Below are positions 7,946 through 14,208 of a stretch of DNA of 14,208 nt, in pieces. A model generated the notes under the pieces. The model searched no databases, was not told where the DNA came from, and worked only from the letters and a program-made list of their open reading frames with translations. The DNA comes from Cuspidothrix sp046080125. GTDB lineage: Bacteria > Cyanobacteriota > Cyanobacteriia > Cyanobacteriales > Nostocaceae. Location: contig JBJTTJ010000217.1 of assembly GCA_046080125.1 (NCBI GenBank), positions 1 through 14,208 on the forward strand, given 5' to 3'. The first letter of the stretch is position 1. Every line of letters begins with the position of its first letter. A program made the position numbers and the translations under genes.

Positions 7946-7974
7946 TAGGGCAGATTTTTGGGAAAATTGTCCTA
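7946..7974 (+). other. Intergenic hairpin after the caspase-like gene
   Basis: The left arm TAGGGCAGATTTT and right arm AAAATTGTCCTA pair over 12 positions with one bulged G and one G·U pair, around a TGGG loop. It begins 63 bases after the stop at 7883. The following bases, AATAATAAAGC, contain no U-run, so it is not a standard intrinsic terminator. It may be a 3'-end stabiliser or part of a repeat. Confidence 0.4.
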
Positions 7975-8033
7975 ATAATAAAGCTAAAAATGCACTAGTT
8001 ATGAAAAAACTCCAGCTAACGTGACCTAAATCG

Positions 8034-8062
8034 TTGTAACTCCGATTCTTTGGGGATAACAT
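8034..8062 (+). promoter_or_regulatory. Possible sigma-70-type promoter for the RemA-like gene
   Basis: TTGTAA (8034-8039) and TAACAT (8057-8062) are separated by 17 bases. The -10 matches TATAAT at four of six positions. Transcription would start about 45 bases before the ATG at 8116. It rests on sequence match only. Confidence 0.25.
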
Positions 8063-8115
8063 AGAAATAAGTTTACCACAAGCAATTCATTTCTCCTTTA
8101 GCTGAAAATTTTCTT

Positions 8116-8388
8116 ATGGATAATATTCAACTTATCAATATCGGGTTTGGTAATATAGTCTCTGCCAACAGAGTCGTTGCCATTGTTAGTCCAGAATCCG
8201 CTCCAATTAAGCGGATTATTAGCGATGCTAGAGACAGAGGACAACTGGTTGATGCTACTTATGGACGACGAACTAGGGCGGTGATTATTACAGATTCTAG
8301 TCACGTGATTCTCTCCGCAATTCAGCCGGAAACCGTAGCTAATCGCTTTGTCATTTCCCGTGACCATCATCATGTTGTAGATAATTAA
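8116..8388 (+). CDS. RemA-like DNA-binding regulator (DUF370/UPF0296 family)
   Basis: The 90-residue protein starts MDNIQLINIGFGNIVSANRV and contains the conserved family segments VAIVSPESAPIKR (23-35), ARDRGQLVDATYGRRTRAV (about 38-56) and IITDSSHVILSAIQPETVA. The family founder, RemA of Bacillus subtilis, is a DNA-binding protein that switches on biofilm-matrix operons. The cyanobacterial members' targets are not known to me. The arginine-rich GRRTR block is the probable DNA-contact region. The family-typical N-terminus fits the ATG at 8116, although no Shine-Dalgarno precedes it. It is followed 245 bases later by gmk on the same strand, an association common for this family. Confidence 0.88.
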   Translation: MDNIQLINIGFGNIVSANRVVAIVSPESAPIKRIISDARDRGQLVDATYGRRTRAVIITDSSHVILSAIQPETVANRFVISRDHHHVVDN

Positions 8389-8504
8389 TTCCAAAGATTT
8401 GCACCATATCGGCCTTACCATCTGAATTAGACTGGTTTTCTGTCACTAGAGCTACAAATTCCTTAGTTTTGATACCAATTTGAGTTGCCAGGATGAAGAT
8501 GGCC

Positions 8505-8528
8505 ACCTACAAAGCTAATGCTGTAGGT
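8505..8528 (+). other. Small hairpin between the RemA-like gene and gmk
   Basis: ACCTACA (8505-8511) and TGTAGGT (8522-8528) are perfect 7-base arms around a 10-base loop. It lies just upstream of the candidate gmk promoter. The bases that follow, ATTTGACAATC, do not form a U-run, so termination of the upstream transcript is only a possibility. Confidence 0.35.
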
Positions 8529-8530
8529 AT

Positions 8531-8559
8531 TTGACAATCTCAAATCCGAAATTCAAAAT
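8531..8559 (+). promoter_or_regulatory. Possible gmk promoter
   Basis: A perfect -35 hexamer TTGACA (8531-8536) is followed after 17 bases by CAAAAT (8554-8559; four of six matches to TATAAT). The predicted start, near 8566, falls inside the inverted repeat at 8562-8594, about 68 bases before the gmk ATG. The AAATCCGAAATTCAAAAT stretch is also a phrase common in cyanobacterial intergenic DNA, so this may be coincidental. Confidence 0.35.
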
Positions 8560-8561
8560 GG

Positions 8562-8594
8562 ATTAGTTGTTTTAGCAGCTAAAACAAAACTAAT
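8562..8594. promoter_or_regulatory. Inverted repeat in the gmk leader, candidate operator or hairpin
   Basis: GTTTTAGC and GCTAAAAC (8569-8585) mirror each other around a single A. The symmetry continues outward as ATTAGTT (8562-8568) and AACTAAT (8588-8594) after a two-base bulge. This gives 15 pairable positions. It sits on or just after the predicted gmk transcription start, 40 bases before the ATG, a position suited to repression or to a 5' mRNA hairpin. Confidence 0.45.
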
Positions 8595-8633
8595 GAATAA
8601 TCTACACTAATTAATTCCCTCTTTTCACGGCTA

Positions 8634-9230
8634 ATGCAAGTTTTACCTATTCATGTTGGTGCAAATGCAAATGAATGCCCGCCTTTGGGCAAACTAATTG
8701 TTCTAACCGGACCTAGCGGAGTGGGCAAAGGTACTTTAATGAATACAATTCTCCAGCGATATCCAGAATTACATTATTCAGTATCGGCAACGACTCGTTC
8801 CCCCCGTCCGGGAGAAGTTAATGGCCAGAACTACTATTTTATCACCCGGAGTGAGTTTGAAAAATTAGCAACTCAAGGGGAATTTTTAGAATGGGCAGAA
8901 TTTGCCGGTAATTGTTACGGTACGCCTCGCGAAACTGTGCTCAACCATATTCAGTCGGGTAAGTTGGTGGTGCTAGAAATAGAGTTGGAAGGAGCAAGAC
9001 AAATCCGTCATACTTTCCCTAGTGCCCTGAGTATTTTTATTTTACCGCCTTCATTTGCAGAATTGGAAAGGCGGATACGTGAAAGAGGACAAGATACAGA
9101 AGCAGCTATTTCTCGTCGTCTCAACCGTGCTAAAGAAGAAATTGCGGCTGCTGATGAATTTGATGTGCAAATTATCAATGACGATTTTGAGCAAGCTTTA
9201 CAGGAAATAGAGAAGGCTATTTTCAATTAG
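8634..9230 (+). CDS. gmk: Guanylate kinase
   Basis: Gmk phosphorylates GMP (and dGMP) to GDP with ATP, an essential cytoplasmic step toward GTP. The protein is 198 residues, near the usual bacterial length of about 200. The P-loop GPSGVGKG is at 26-33. The GMP-binding segment SATTRSPRPGEVNGQNYYF is at 51-69, with the invariant TTR-x-PR-x-GE pattern. The lid region follows at about 145-162 with RRIRERGQDTE. The ATG at 8634 adds an 18-residue extension before the kinase fold, as is common in cyanobacterial Gmk. There is no clear Shine-Dalgarno. It follows the RemA-like gene. Confidence 0.96.
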   Translation: MQVLPIHVGANANECPPLGKLIVLTGPSGVGKGTLMNTILQRYPELHYSVSATTRSPRPGEVNGQNYYFITRSEFEKLATQGEFLEWAEFAGNCYGTPRETVLNHIQSGKLVVLEIELEGARQIRHTFPSALSIFILPPSFAELERRIRERGQDTEAAISRRLNRAKEEIAAADEFDVQIINDDFEQALQEIEKAIFN

Positions 9231-9311
9231 TTTATCCTACAATACTAAAGGGTGAACCACCTTCGTGAAGCGTGCCTAAGAGGTTGTTTGAAAAGTATTA
9301 TAGCCTTTCCC

Positions 9312-9395
9312 GGTCTCATGAGGTACACCCTAATTTATTTACTGTTCCCAGTGAAGAGTTCCCTAAAACTAAAAAACTCTGTACCTCACTAGATT
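9312..9395. repeat. Imperfect terminal inverted repeat, MITE-like element
   Basis: TGAGGTACA (9319-9327) and TGTACCTCA (9380-9388) are perfect 9-base inverted arms, extending to 12 of 16 matches over 9312-9327 and 9380-9395. Inside lies a second pair, AGAGTT (9355-9360) and AACTCT (9375-9380). The flank TATAGCCTTTCCCG (9299-9312) nearly repeats at 7914-7927 (TATAGCCATTCCCG). The size and symmetry fit a small non-coding mobile or repeat element between gmk and the aminotransferase gene. I recall similar sequence elsewhere in Nostocales but cannot confirm it. Confidence 0.5.
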
Positions 9396-9447
9396 AGGTT
9401 CTGGGATATCCTTAGATAAGAAAGAATATTGGCGAAATTAAAGTAGA

Positions 9448-10614
9448 ATGAAGCTGGCAGGAAGAGTAAGTCAGGTAACACCCTCCATCACCTTAGCCAT
9501 TACAGCTAAAGCTAAGGCTATGAAAGTTGAGGGGATAGATGTTTGTAATTTTAGCGCGGGTGAACCAGACTTTGACACTCCGGCGCACATCAAAACGGCA
9601 GCCGGAAAGGCTTTAGATGAGGGGAAAACCAAGTATGGTCCGGCCGCTGGTGAACCAAAATTACGGGAAGCGATCGCTCATAAGCTAAAACATGATAATG
9701 GTTTAGATTATAAGGCAGAAAATGTCCTTGTCACCAATGGTGGTAAACATTCTCTCTATAATTTGATTGTGGCATTGATTGACCCCGGTGATGAGGTAAT
9801 TATTCCCTCACCCTACTGGCTAAGTTATCCCGAAATGGTAACATTAGTTGGTGGCAAGTCGGTAATAGTGGAAACAGATGCCTCCACTGGCTACAAAATC
9901 ACCCCAGAACAGCTAAAAAAAGCTATTACCCCAAAAACTAAGTTATTTGTCCTGAACTCCCCTTCTAACCCCACAGGGATGGTCTACACACTGGAGGAAA
10001 TTAAGGCCTTAGCAAAGGTAATAGTTGATGCGGATATTTTTGTAGTTTCTGACGAGATATACGAAAAGATTCTCTATGATGGTGCAGAACATATCAGTAT
10101 TGGTTCTTTGGGTGAGGAAATTTTTGCCCACACCTTAATTAGTAACGGTTTTGCTAAAGGTTATTCTATGACCGGTTGGCGTTTGGGTTATTTAGCAGGA
10201 CCTGTGGAAGTTATCAGGGCGGCCAGCACTATACAGGGACATAGTACCTCAAATGTGTGTACTTTTGCTCAATATGGAGCGATCGCCGCTTTAGAAAGTT
10301 CCCAAGACTGTGTAGAAGAAATGCGTCAAGCTTTCGCTAAACGTCGTCAGGTAATGTATGACAGACTCAACGCCATTCCTGGTTTAAGTTGTCCTAAACC
10401 AGACGGTGCTTTCTATCTCTTCCCTGATATCAGCAAAACCGGTTTGAAATCCCTGGAATTTTGCAACGCTCTCCTAGAATCTCATCAAGTTGCACTTATT
10501 CCCGGTGTCGCTTTTGGTGCTGATAACAATATTCGTCTTTCCTATGCTACGGATATGGCAACAATTGAAAAGGGAATGGATAGATTAGATAAGTTTGTCC
10601 GTTCTCGAATTTAG
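9448..10614 (+). CDS. Class I/II PLP-dependent aminotransferase, aspartate (and probably prephenate) type
   Basis: The 388-residue cytoplasmic enzyme transfers the amino group between aspartate/glutamate and 2-oxo acids. The sequence is of the bacterial 1-beta aspartate aminotransferase type (opening MKLAGRVSQVTPSITLAITAKAKAMK), many members of which also aminate prephenate to arogenate. Expected residues are present: KYGPAAG (62-68), SNPTG with Asn174, SDEIY with Asp202 and Tyr205, the PLP-binding Lys237 in NGFAKGYSMTGWR, Arg245, and the substrate carboxylate-binding Arg363 in NIRLS. No residue is missing. Substrate range cannot be settled from sequence. It is separated from gmk by 217 bases containing an inverted-repeat element, so it probably has its own promoter. 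Confidence 0.93.
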   Translation: MKLAGRVSQVTPSITLAITAKAKAMKVEGIDVCNFSAGEPDFDTPAHIKTAAGKALDEGKTKYGPAAGEPKLREAIAHKLKHDNGLDYKAENVLVTNGGKHSLYNLIVALIDPGDEVIIPSPYWLSYPEMVTLVGGKSVIVETDASTGYKITPEQLKKAITPKTKLFVLNSPSNPTGMVYTLEEIKALAKVIVDADIFVVSDEIYEKILYDGAEHISIGSLGEEIFAHTLISNGFAKGYSMTGWRLGYLAGPVEVIRAASTIQGHSTSNVCTFAQYGAIAALESSQDCVEEMRQAFAKRRQVMYDRLNAIPGLSCPKPDGAFYLFPDISKTGLKSLEFCNALLESHQVALIPGVAFGADNNIRLSYATDMATIEKGMDRLDKFVRSRI

Positions 10615-10636
10615 TCAGTAAGGGTTCAATCTTTTT

Positions 10637-10849
10637 TCACCTTTGACTTGTTGTTGTCCATTCAATAGACTTCTGCTGAAAAAGATGTAGGGACAATTCA
10701 TGAATTGTCCCCACCAAGGGTTCAGTGCTCATCCACATTTCATTACCATCAGTATTAAGTGCAGCAAATAGCTTGATACTGCTCCTAACTATTTCCAAAT
10801 TCTCCTGAAATAGCTTTATTATTGATGGTTTATCGTTTCCTCTAACCAA
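10637..10849 (-). other. Unrecognised 70-codon open frame directly after, and in frame with, the glycosyltransferase stop
   Basis: The frame starts at the codon immediately after the TAG of the TPR glycosyltransferase (10850-10852), in the same phase, and runs about 70 codons to a stop at 10637. Its predicted sequence (NDKPSIIKLFQENLEIVRSS…LNTDGNEMWMSTEP) has no match I recognise. Its last third is produced by a palindromic repeat at 10690-10711. It may be a remnant of a longer C-terminus cut off by a nonsense change, a small gene with a TTG start, or chance. No ribosome-binding site decides it. Confidence 0.2.
10690..10711. repeat. 22-base perfect palindrome, dispersed repeat family
   Basis: The sequence is GGGACAATTCA followed by its exact reverse complement. 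The core TCATGAATT recurs in the hairpin at 12238-12263. It sits in the convergent region between the aminotransferase gene and the glycosyltransferase gene, where a hairpin could end transcripts from both sides, though no U-run follows on either strand. From memory, G-rich palindromes centred on ATTCATGAAT are frequent between cyanobacterial genes. Confidence 0.55.
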
Positions 10850-12172
10850 CTATAACAAACCCATTTTCTTCAAACTCTGATAAAGTTTTTGTGCTTCTTT
10901 AGGGTTATTAAGTTCATGGAGAGAAATAGCATATTCAAAAGCTTCTAAACTACTTTCCACATCACCAATTTTCAACAGTACAACCCCTAAATTTTGATAA
11001 GCTTCTGCATAGTCAGGATGCAAATTAATGGCGTTATTATAGGCATCAATAGCTTCACTAAATAACCTCATTGCTGTACACACCATCCCTAAATTATAAT
11101 GCCCAACAACGAAATTTGGATCAATTTTTACTGCCGTTTCATAGGCGATTTTTGCCCCTAGTAAGTCGCCGACAATTTTCAATAAATTGCCTAAATTATT
11201 ATATGCACCTAATTTTAATAGAGGATAAATAGGTAATTTTACAGCAGTTTGATAATGGGTAATTGCGGGAGGTAAATCTTGTAGATGAGTATAGGCAATT
11301 CCTAAATGATAATGTAATTCATATAAAATATCATAATTTATATCTTCATCAAAAGCAACCTCTACTTTTTGTGGTTGGGGAATTTTCAATTTCTGTAACA
11401 GGTTTTTCTCCTGATTAACCCTTGTGCTGAGCGTAGTCGAAGCATGATAGGGAGTTAATTTATTTAACCCCCGGTTTAATAACTCCATTCCCTCATCAAC
11501 TTTACCCATTTGCACATACAAGGCCCCCAATTTACTGGAAAGATAGACATCATCGGGATGATGTGTTAAAAACTCTGCCATTACAGTTGCAACTTTAGTA
11601 TATTTATTCTGTTCATTAATTATAGCTCTTGTGCTGAGCGTAGCCGAAGCATTTTGACAACCAGAATGGAGAATTGCGACTCCGGGTAAATAACCGATTT
11701 GCCAATGTGGTTCTTGCTTTAAAATTGCCATCACACTATCATCAATTAAAGCATGATAGGGGCGCTCAAAATATATATCTGGATGATTACGAAATAGTCG
11801 AGATACAAGAGAATACGGTGATTGTGTTGAACCCATCTCTTGACGCACCAAATTAATAACTAAATACTCTTCCTTATTAATAACCACCTCCAGAAAAGGA
11901 ATAATTTCTGAAGTTAAAGTTTCATCAGTATCTAAAACTAAAATCCAATCACCTGTAACATATTTCAAGGCCTCATTTCTAGCATCACTAAAATTATTAT
12001 TCCATGTCCAATAATAAACCTTAGCTCCAAATTGTGCAGCTATCTGAGGTGTTTTATCAATTGAACCTGTATCCAGAACTACAACTTCATCAACGAAATT
12101 CTTAACACTTACCAAACACTTTGGCAAAGTAGTTTCCTCATTTTTAACAATCATGCACAAACTAACTTTCAT
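10850..12172 (-). CDS. Family 2 glycosyltransferase with C-terminal TPR repeats
   Basis: The 440-residue protein starts MKVSLCMIVKNEE, the typical opening of a GT2 (GT-A fold) domain spanning about 1-170. It has DTGSIDKT (34-41) and the metal-binding DxD-type motif LDTDE (80-84). Four or so tetratricopeptide repeats occupy about 205-240 and 285-420 (for example YNNLGNLLKIVGDLLGA, YNLGMVCTAMRLFSEAIDAYNNAINLHPD, YQNLGVVLLKIGD). Such proteins are presumed to add sugars to cell-surface glycans or lipids, with the TPRs as partner-binding arms. The donor and acceptor are unknown. Residues 175-182 (ASATLSTR) and 244-251 (ASTTLSTR) are encoded by two copies of the same dispersed repeat and probably represent insertions. 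The gene lies 132 bases downstream of uvrC on the same strand and is convergent with the aminotransferase gene. Confidence 0.9.
   Translation of the reverse strand: MKVSLCMIVKNEETTLPKCLVSVKNFVDEVVVLDTGSIDKTPQIAAQFGAKVYYWTWNNNFSDARNEALKYVTGDWILVLDTDETLTSEIIPFLEVVINKEEYLVINLVRQEMGSTQSPYSLVSRLFRNHPDIYFERPYHALIDDSVMAILKQEPHWQIGYLPGVAILHSGCQNASATLSTRAIINEQNKYTKVATVMAEFLTHHPDDVYLSSKLGALYVQMGKVDEGMELLNRGLNKLTPYHASTTLSTRVNQEKNLLQKLKIPQPQKVEVAFDEDINYDILYELHYHLGIAYTHLQDLPPAITHYQTAVKLPIYPLLKLGAYNNLGNLLKIVGDLLGAKIAYETAVKIDPNFVVGHYNLGMVCTAMRLFSEAIDAYNNAINLHPDYAEAYQNLGVVLLKIGDVESSLEAFEYAISLHELNNPKEAQKLYQSLKKMGLL
11421..11445 (+). repeat. Dispersed repeat inside the glycosyltransferase gene, copy A
   Basis: This 25-base unit contains GTGCTGAGCGTAGTCGAAG. 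It matches the unit at 11628-11652 except for one base (T versus C). On the coding strand it encodes ASTTLSTR. From memory, this GCTGAGCGTAG-CGAAGC sequence is a common short repeat in Nostocales. Confidence 0.7.
11628..11652 (+). repeat. Dispersed repeat inside the glycosyltransferase gene, copy B
   Basis: Second copy, containing GTGCTGAGCGTAGCCGAAG. It is inserted in the same orientation and the same reading phase as copy A, and encodes ASATLSTR. It falls between the GT2 domain and the first TPR. Confidence 0.7.
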
Positions 12173-12237
12173 CTGGTAACACTATGGTATTTACAACTGT
12201 GGTTAATAATATAACAGAAGTTGAGACTCAATCTAGG

Positions 12238-12263
12238 AGTAGGGGTCATGAATTACCCCTACT
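12238..12263. repeat. Inverted repeat between uvrC and the glycosyltransferase gene
   Basis: AGTAGGGGT and ACCCCTACT are perfect 9-base arms around CATGAATT. Two more positions pair outward. It shares the TCATGAATT core with the palindrome at 10690-10711, so both probably belong to one repeat family. It is followed by TCCTCCGTGTCCTCCGTGG, another phrase I recall from cyanobacterial intergenic DNA. In the 132-base uvrC-to-glycosyltransferase gap it could act as a terminator for uvrC, though no U-run follows. Confidence 0.5.
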
Positions 12264-12304
12264 TCCTCCGTGTCCTCCGTGGTTCGTATCTCTTAAAAAT
12301 ATAT

Positions 12305-14143
12305 TTAGACAGGATGGAAATAATTATAAATATCTTGCGCTAACCGTGAACCAATTCCGGGAACTTCAGCTAATTGGGTAGTTGTAGCTTCACGAATATA
12401 ATCAAGGGAACGAAAATGCGCTAATAGCAACTTTTGCCGATGTTGTCCTAAACCGGGAATTTCATCTAAACGAGAGCGCTTGAGTTTATCACTTCTTTGT
12501 TGACGATGAAAACTCACAGCATATCTATGTGCTTCATCTCGCAAACGTCGCAATAATTGTACTCCTGGTTGTTCCGCATTGGTTTCCAAAGGTTTTGATG
12601 AATTTGGTAAAAAGATTTCCTCTCGCTTTTTTGCTAAACTAACAACCCGCAAATCTGGGAATAAATTCATTTCTTGTAAAATACCCACAACCGCAGACAA
12701 TTGACCTTTACCACCATCAATCATAATTAAATCAGGCCAGTCAGCATTACCCAATCTGGCTAATTTAGGGTTTTCAATATATTTACGAAATCTTCTATTA
12801 ATAACTTCTGCTAAACTGGCAAAATCATCGGAATGTCCAATAGTAACATCAGGATTTTTAATTTTGTAATGTCGGTAATATTGTTTCGCTGGTAAACCAT
12901 CAATAAAAACCACTTGCGAACCTACCGCATTAGTACCTTGAATATGAGAAATGTCATAACCTTCAATGCGATGAGGTAAATCTGATAAATCCAAAATAGC
13001 AGCTAAATCTTGAGTTGCTTGTAAATTACTATCACCCAATTTTTGCATTCTTTGTAATTCATATTGGGCATTTTTTTCGACCATTTCTACTAATTCCGCC
13101 TTACTTTGTCGTAAAGGTGCGATGATATTTACTTTTCTCCCTTTCCGTTCCGTTAAAATATCCGCCAAAATTTCACTATCTGGTAAATCATGTTGTACTA
13201 AAATCTCGCTGGGAATTTCGACATTTTCCGCAGTTTGGTAATGTTCCTCTAAAACTCGTTGTAAAATTGCTCCTGGTTCGGGGTGAGAATTAGCTACAAA
13301 AGCTAAACGTCCCACTAATTGACCGGCGCGAATTTGAAATAATTGAATATAAGCGTGTTGATCATCGGCAGCTAAGGCAGTGACATCTCGTGATACAGTA
13401 TCATTAGGTAAAGATACCTTTTGTTGTGCAGTTAAGGATTTTAAACCGATAATTTGATCTCGAATTTTTGCCGCAGTTTCAAAGTTTAATTCTGCTGCTG
13501 CTGCCTCCATTTGTTGTGTTAAAATATCAATTAATTCCTGAGTTCTACCTTGAAATACCATAGCTATTTTTTGGATAATTTTATGGTATTCCTCTACAGA
13601 AATTAACTGTTGACAAACTCCGGGACATCGCCCAATATTATAATTTAAACAAGGACGATCTTTAAATAAAGGTTGTGGTCTTTGTCTAACGGGAAAAATT
13701 CGGTTACAAATGTGTAATATTTCCCTCAGTAAACTAGAATCGGTATAAGGACCGTAGTATTTATCTTTTGGTTTTCCTAGTTGACGCTTACGAGTAATAA
13801 AAATACGCGGATATGCATCAGACCAGGTGATACAAACATAGGGATATTTTTTATCGTCCTTGAGTAAAACGTTAAAATATGGTTGATGCTGTTTAATTAA
13901 ATTTGCTTCTAGTGCTAGTGCTTCTGCTTCTGTATCAGTGACGATAAATTCAATTTCTGTCACCAACTTAACCATCGTGTTGATACGTTCCGTCTTGTTG
14001 GTGGAGTCGCGGAAATAGGAACGGACACGAGAACGCAATTTACGAGATTTACCTATATATATTAGGCGTAAAATCATTAGTAGTAAATATTGCACCATGA
14101 TTATCATTATTTTCAGTGCTGCTGAATATTTGAGATTGGTCAA
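12305..14143 (-). CDS. uvrC: Excinuclease ABC subunit C, with non-homologous N-terminus
   Basis: UvrC makes the two incisions around DNA damage in nucleotide excision repair together with UvrB. From residue about 26 the protein is typical UvrC: LIYIGKSRKLRSRVRSYFR (second half of the GIY-YIG nuclease), the Cys cluster RPCLNYNIGRCPGVC, a UVR (UvrB-binding) motif near MEAAAAELNFETAAKIRDQI, the RNase H-like nuclease with GYDISHIQG, and C-terminal helix-hairpin-helix motifs (IPGLGQHRQKLL, VPGIGSRLAQDI). The usual beginning is absent, about 40 residues ending in a PGVY-type motif. Upstream of 14068 the frame gives an unrelated hydrophobic stretch (KIMIIMVQYLLLMILR). The TTG start at 14143 is therefore only the longest option, and in-frame ATGs at residues 13, 16 and 23 are possible. 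The gene may be 5'-truncated or interrupted. Confidence 0.9.
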   Translation of the reverse strand: MTNLKYSAALKIMIIMVQYLLLMILRLIYIGKSRKLRSRVRSYFRDSTNKTERINTMVKLVTEIEFIVTDTEAEALALEANLIKQHQPYFNVLLKDDKKYPYVCITWSDAYPRIFITRKRQLGKPKDKYYGPYTDSSLLREILHICNRIFPVRQRPQPLFKDRPCLNYNIGRCPGVCQQLISVEEYHKIIQKIAMVFQGRTQELIDILTQQMEAAAAELNFETAAKIRDQIIGLKSLTAQQKVSLPNDTVSRDVTALAADDQHAYIQLFQIRAGQLVGRLAFVANSHPEPGAILQRVLEEHYQTAENVEIPSEILVQHDLPDSEILADILTERKGRKVNIIAPLRQSKAELVEMVEKNAQYELQRMQKLGDSNLQATQDLAAILDLSDLPHRIEGYDISHIQGTNAVGSQVVFIDGLPAKQYYRHYKIKNPDVTIGHSDDFASLAEVINRRFRKYIENPKLARLGNADWPDLIMIDGGKGQLSAVVGILQEMNLFPDLRVVSLAKKREEIFLPNSSKPLETNAEQPGVQLLRRLRDEAHRYAVSFHRQQRSDKLKRSRLDEIPGLGQHRQKLLLAHFRSLDYIREATTTQLAEVPGIGSRLAQDIYNYFHPV

Positions 14144-14208
14144 TATTTGTAAAAGCCGCGATAAGCTTAGGTTTAAGGTTGAGTTGCCGGGGGGAAAAAT
14201 TAATTAAT
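14049..14208 (-). other. Unidentified open frame running off the right edge, overlapping the uvrC start
   Basis: In a different frame from uvrC, 52 codons stay open from the window edge to a TAA at 14049-14051. The frame reads …LNLKPKLIAAFTNIDQSQIF…HGAIFTTNDFTPNIYR. It does not look like the lost UvrC N-terminus (no IPPEPGVY-like motif). It could be the C-terminus of a neighbouring gene or inserted element, or chance, since the uvrC frame is open here too. I do not recognise it. Confidence 0.2.

Noticed and set aside
8098..8421. 107-codon open frame on the - strand opposite the RemA-like gene
   Set aside because: It is the antisense of a well-conserved small gene and has no recognisable protein features.
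10690..10711. Intrinsic terminator for the aminotransferase gene
   Set aside because: The palindrome is strong, but no U-run follows on either strand, so it is listed as a repeat rather than as a terminator.
12184..12381. 65-codon + strand open frame between uvrC and the glycosyltransferase gene
   Set aside because: It runs through a repeat hairpin and into the 3' end of uvrC on the opposite strand, with no family features.
14049..14099. An alternative-frame stretch, GAIFTTNDFTPNIY, that has the same spacing as the UvrC GVYFMRD…IIY segment, suggesting a frameshift
   Set aside because: Only G, F, I and Y match and the end is driven by the TATATA run. The preceding residues NNDNH do not resemble the IPPEP motif.

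Overview
The window reads as chromosomal DNA of a filamentous, probably heterocyst-forming cyanobacterium (Nostocales). The octamer GCGATCGC (HIP1) occurs six times, starting at 2954, 3692, 6233, 7423, 9670 and 10279. It is AT-rich, has degenerate heptamer repeats and short palindromes between genes, and carries a cyanobacterial gene set: kdp, sat, an orthocaspase, a RemA-like protein next to gmk, and uvrC. The genus is inference. No tRNA, rRNA or CRISPR array was seen. No gene-free stretch exceeds 300 bases.

Layout. Positions 1-140 look like the end of an IS200/IS605-type element: the tail of a TnpB-like frame plus a right-end hairpin on the + strand. Facing it is the kdp potassium-pump operon on the - strand, kdpA (4254-2569), kdpB (2466-367) and a 53-residue kdpF (313-152). 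kdpC is not found where it would be expected. The 241-base divergent region 4255-4495 separates kdpA from sat and carries a long inverted repeat close to sat. On the + strand follow sat (4496-5677), a Tat-exported caspase-fold protein with both catalytic residues replaced (5754-7883), a RemA/DUF370 protein (8116-8388), gmk (8634-9230) and an aspartate/prephenate-type aminotransferase (9448-10614). The - strand then carries a family 2 glycosyltransferase with TPR repeats (12172-10850), which contains two in-frame copies of a dispersed repeat, and uvrC (14143-12305), whose N-terminus is not UvrC-like.

How the genes relate. kdpA, kdpB and kdpF form one high-affinity K+ uptake ATPase. sat activates sulfate. 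RemA-like and gmk are a commonly seen neighbour pair. The others are housekeeping or accessory genes without a shared pathway. I see no clear new multi-gene system. The parts most worth a second look are the replaced uvrC start, the element end beside kdpF, the catalytically substituted caspase, the repeat-derived peptides in the glycosyltransferase, and strong inverted repeats upstream of sat and gmk.
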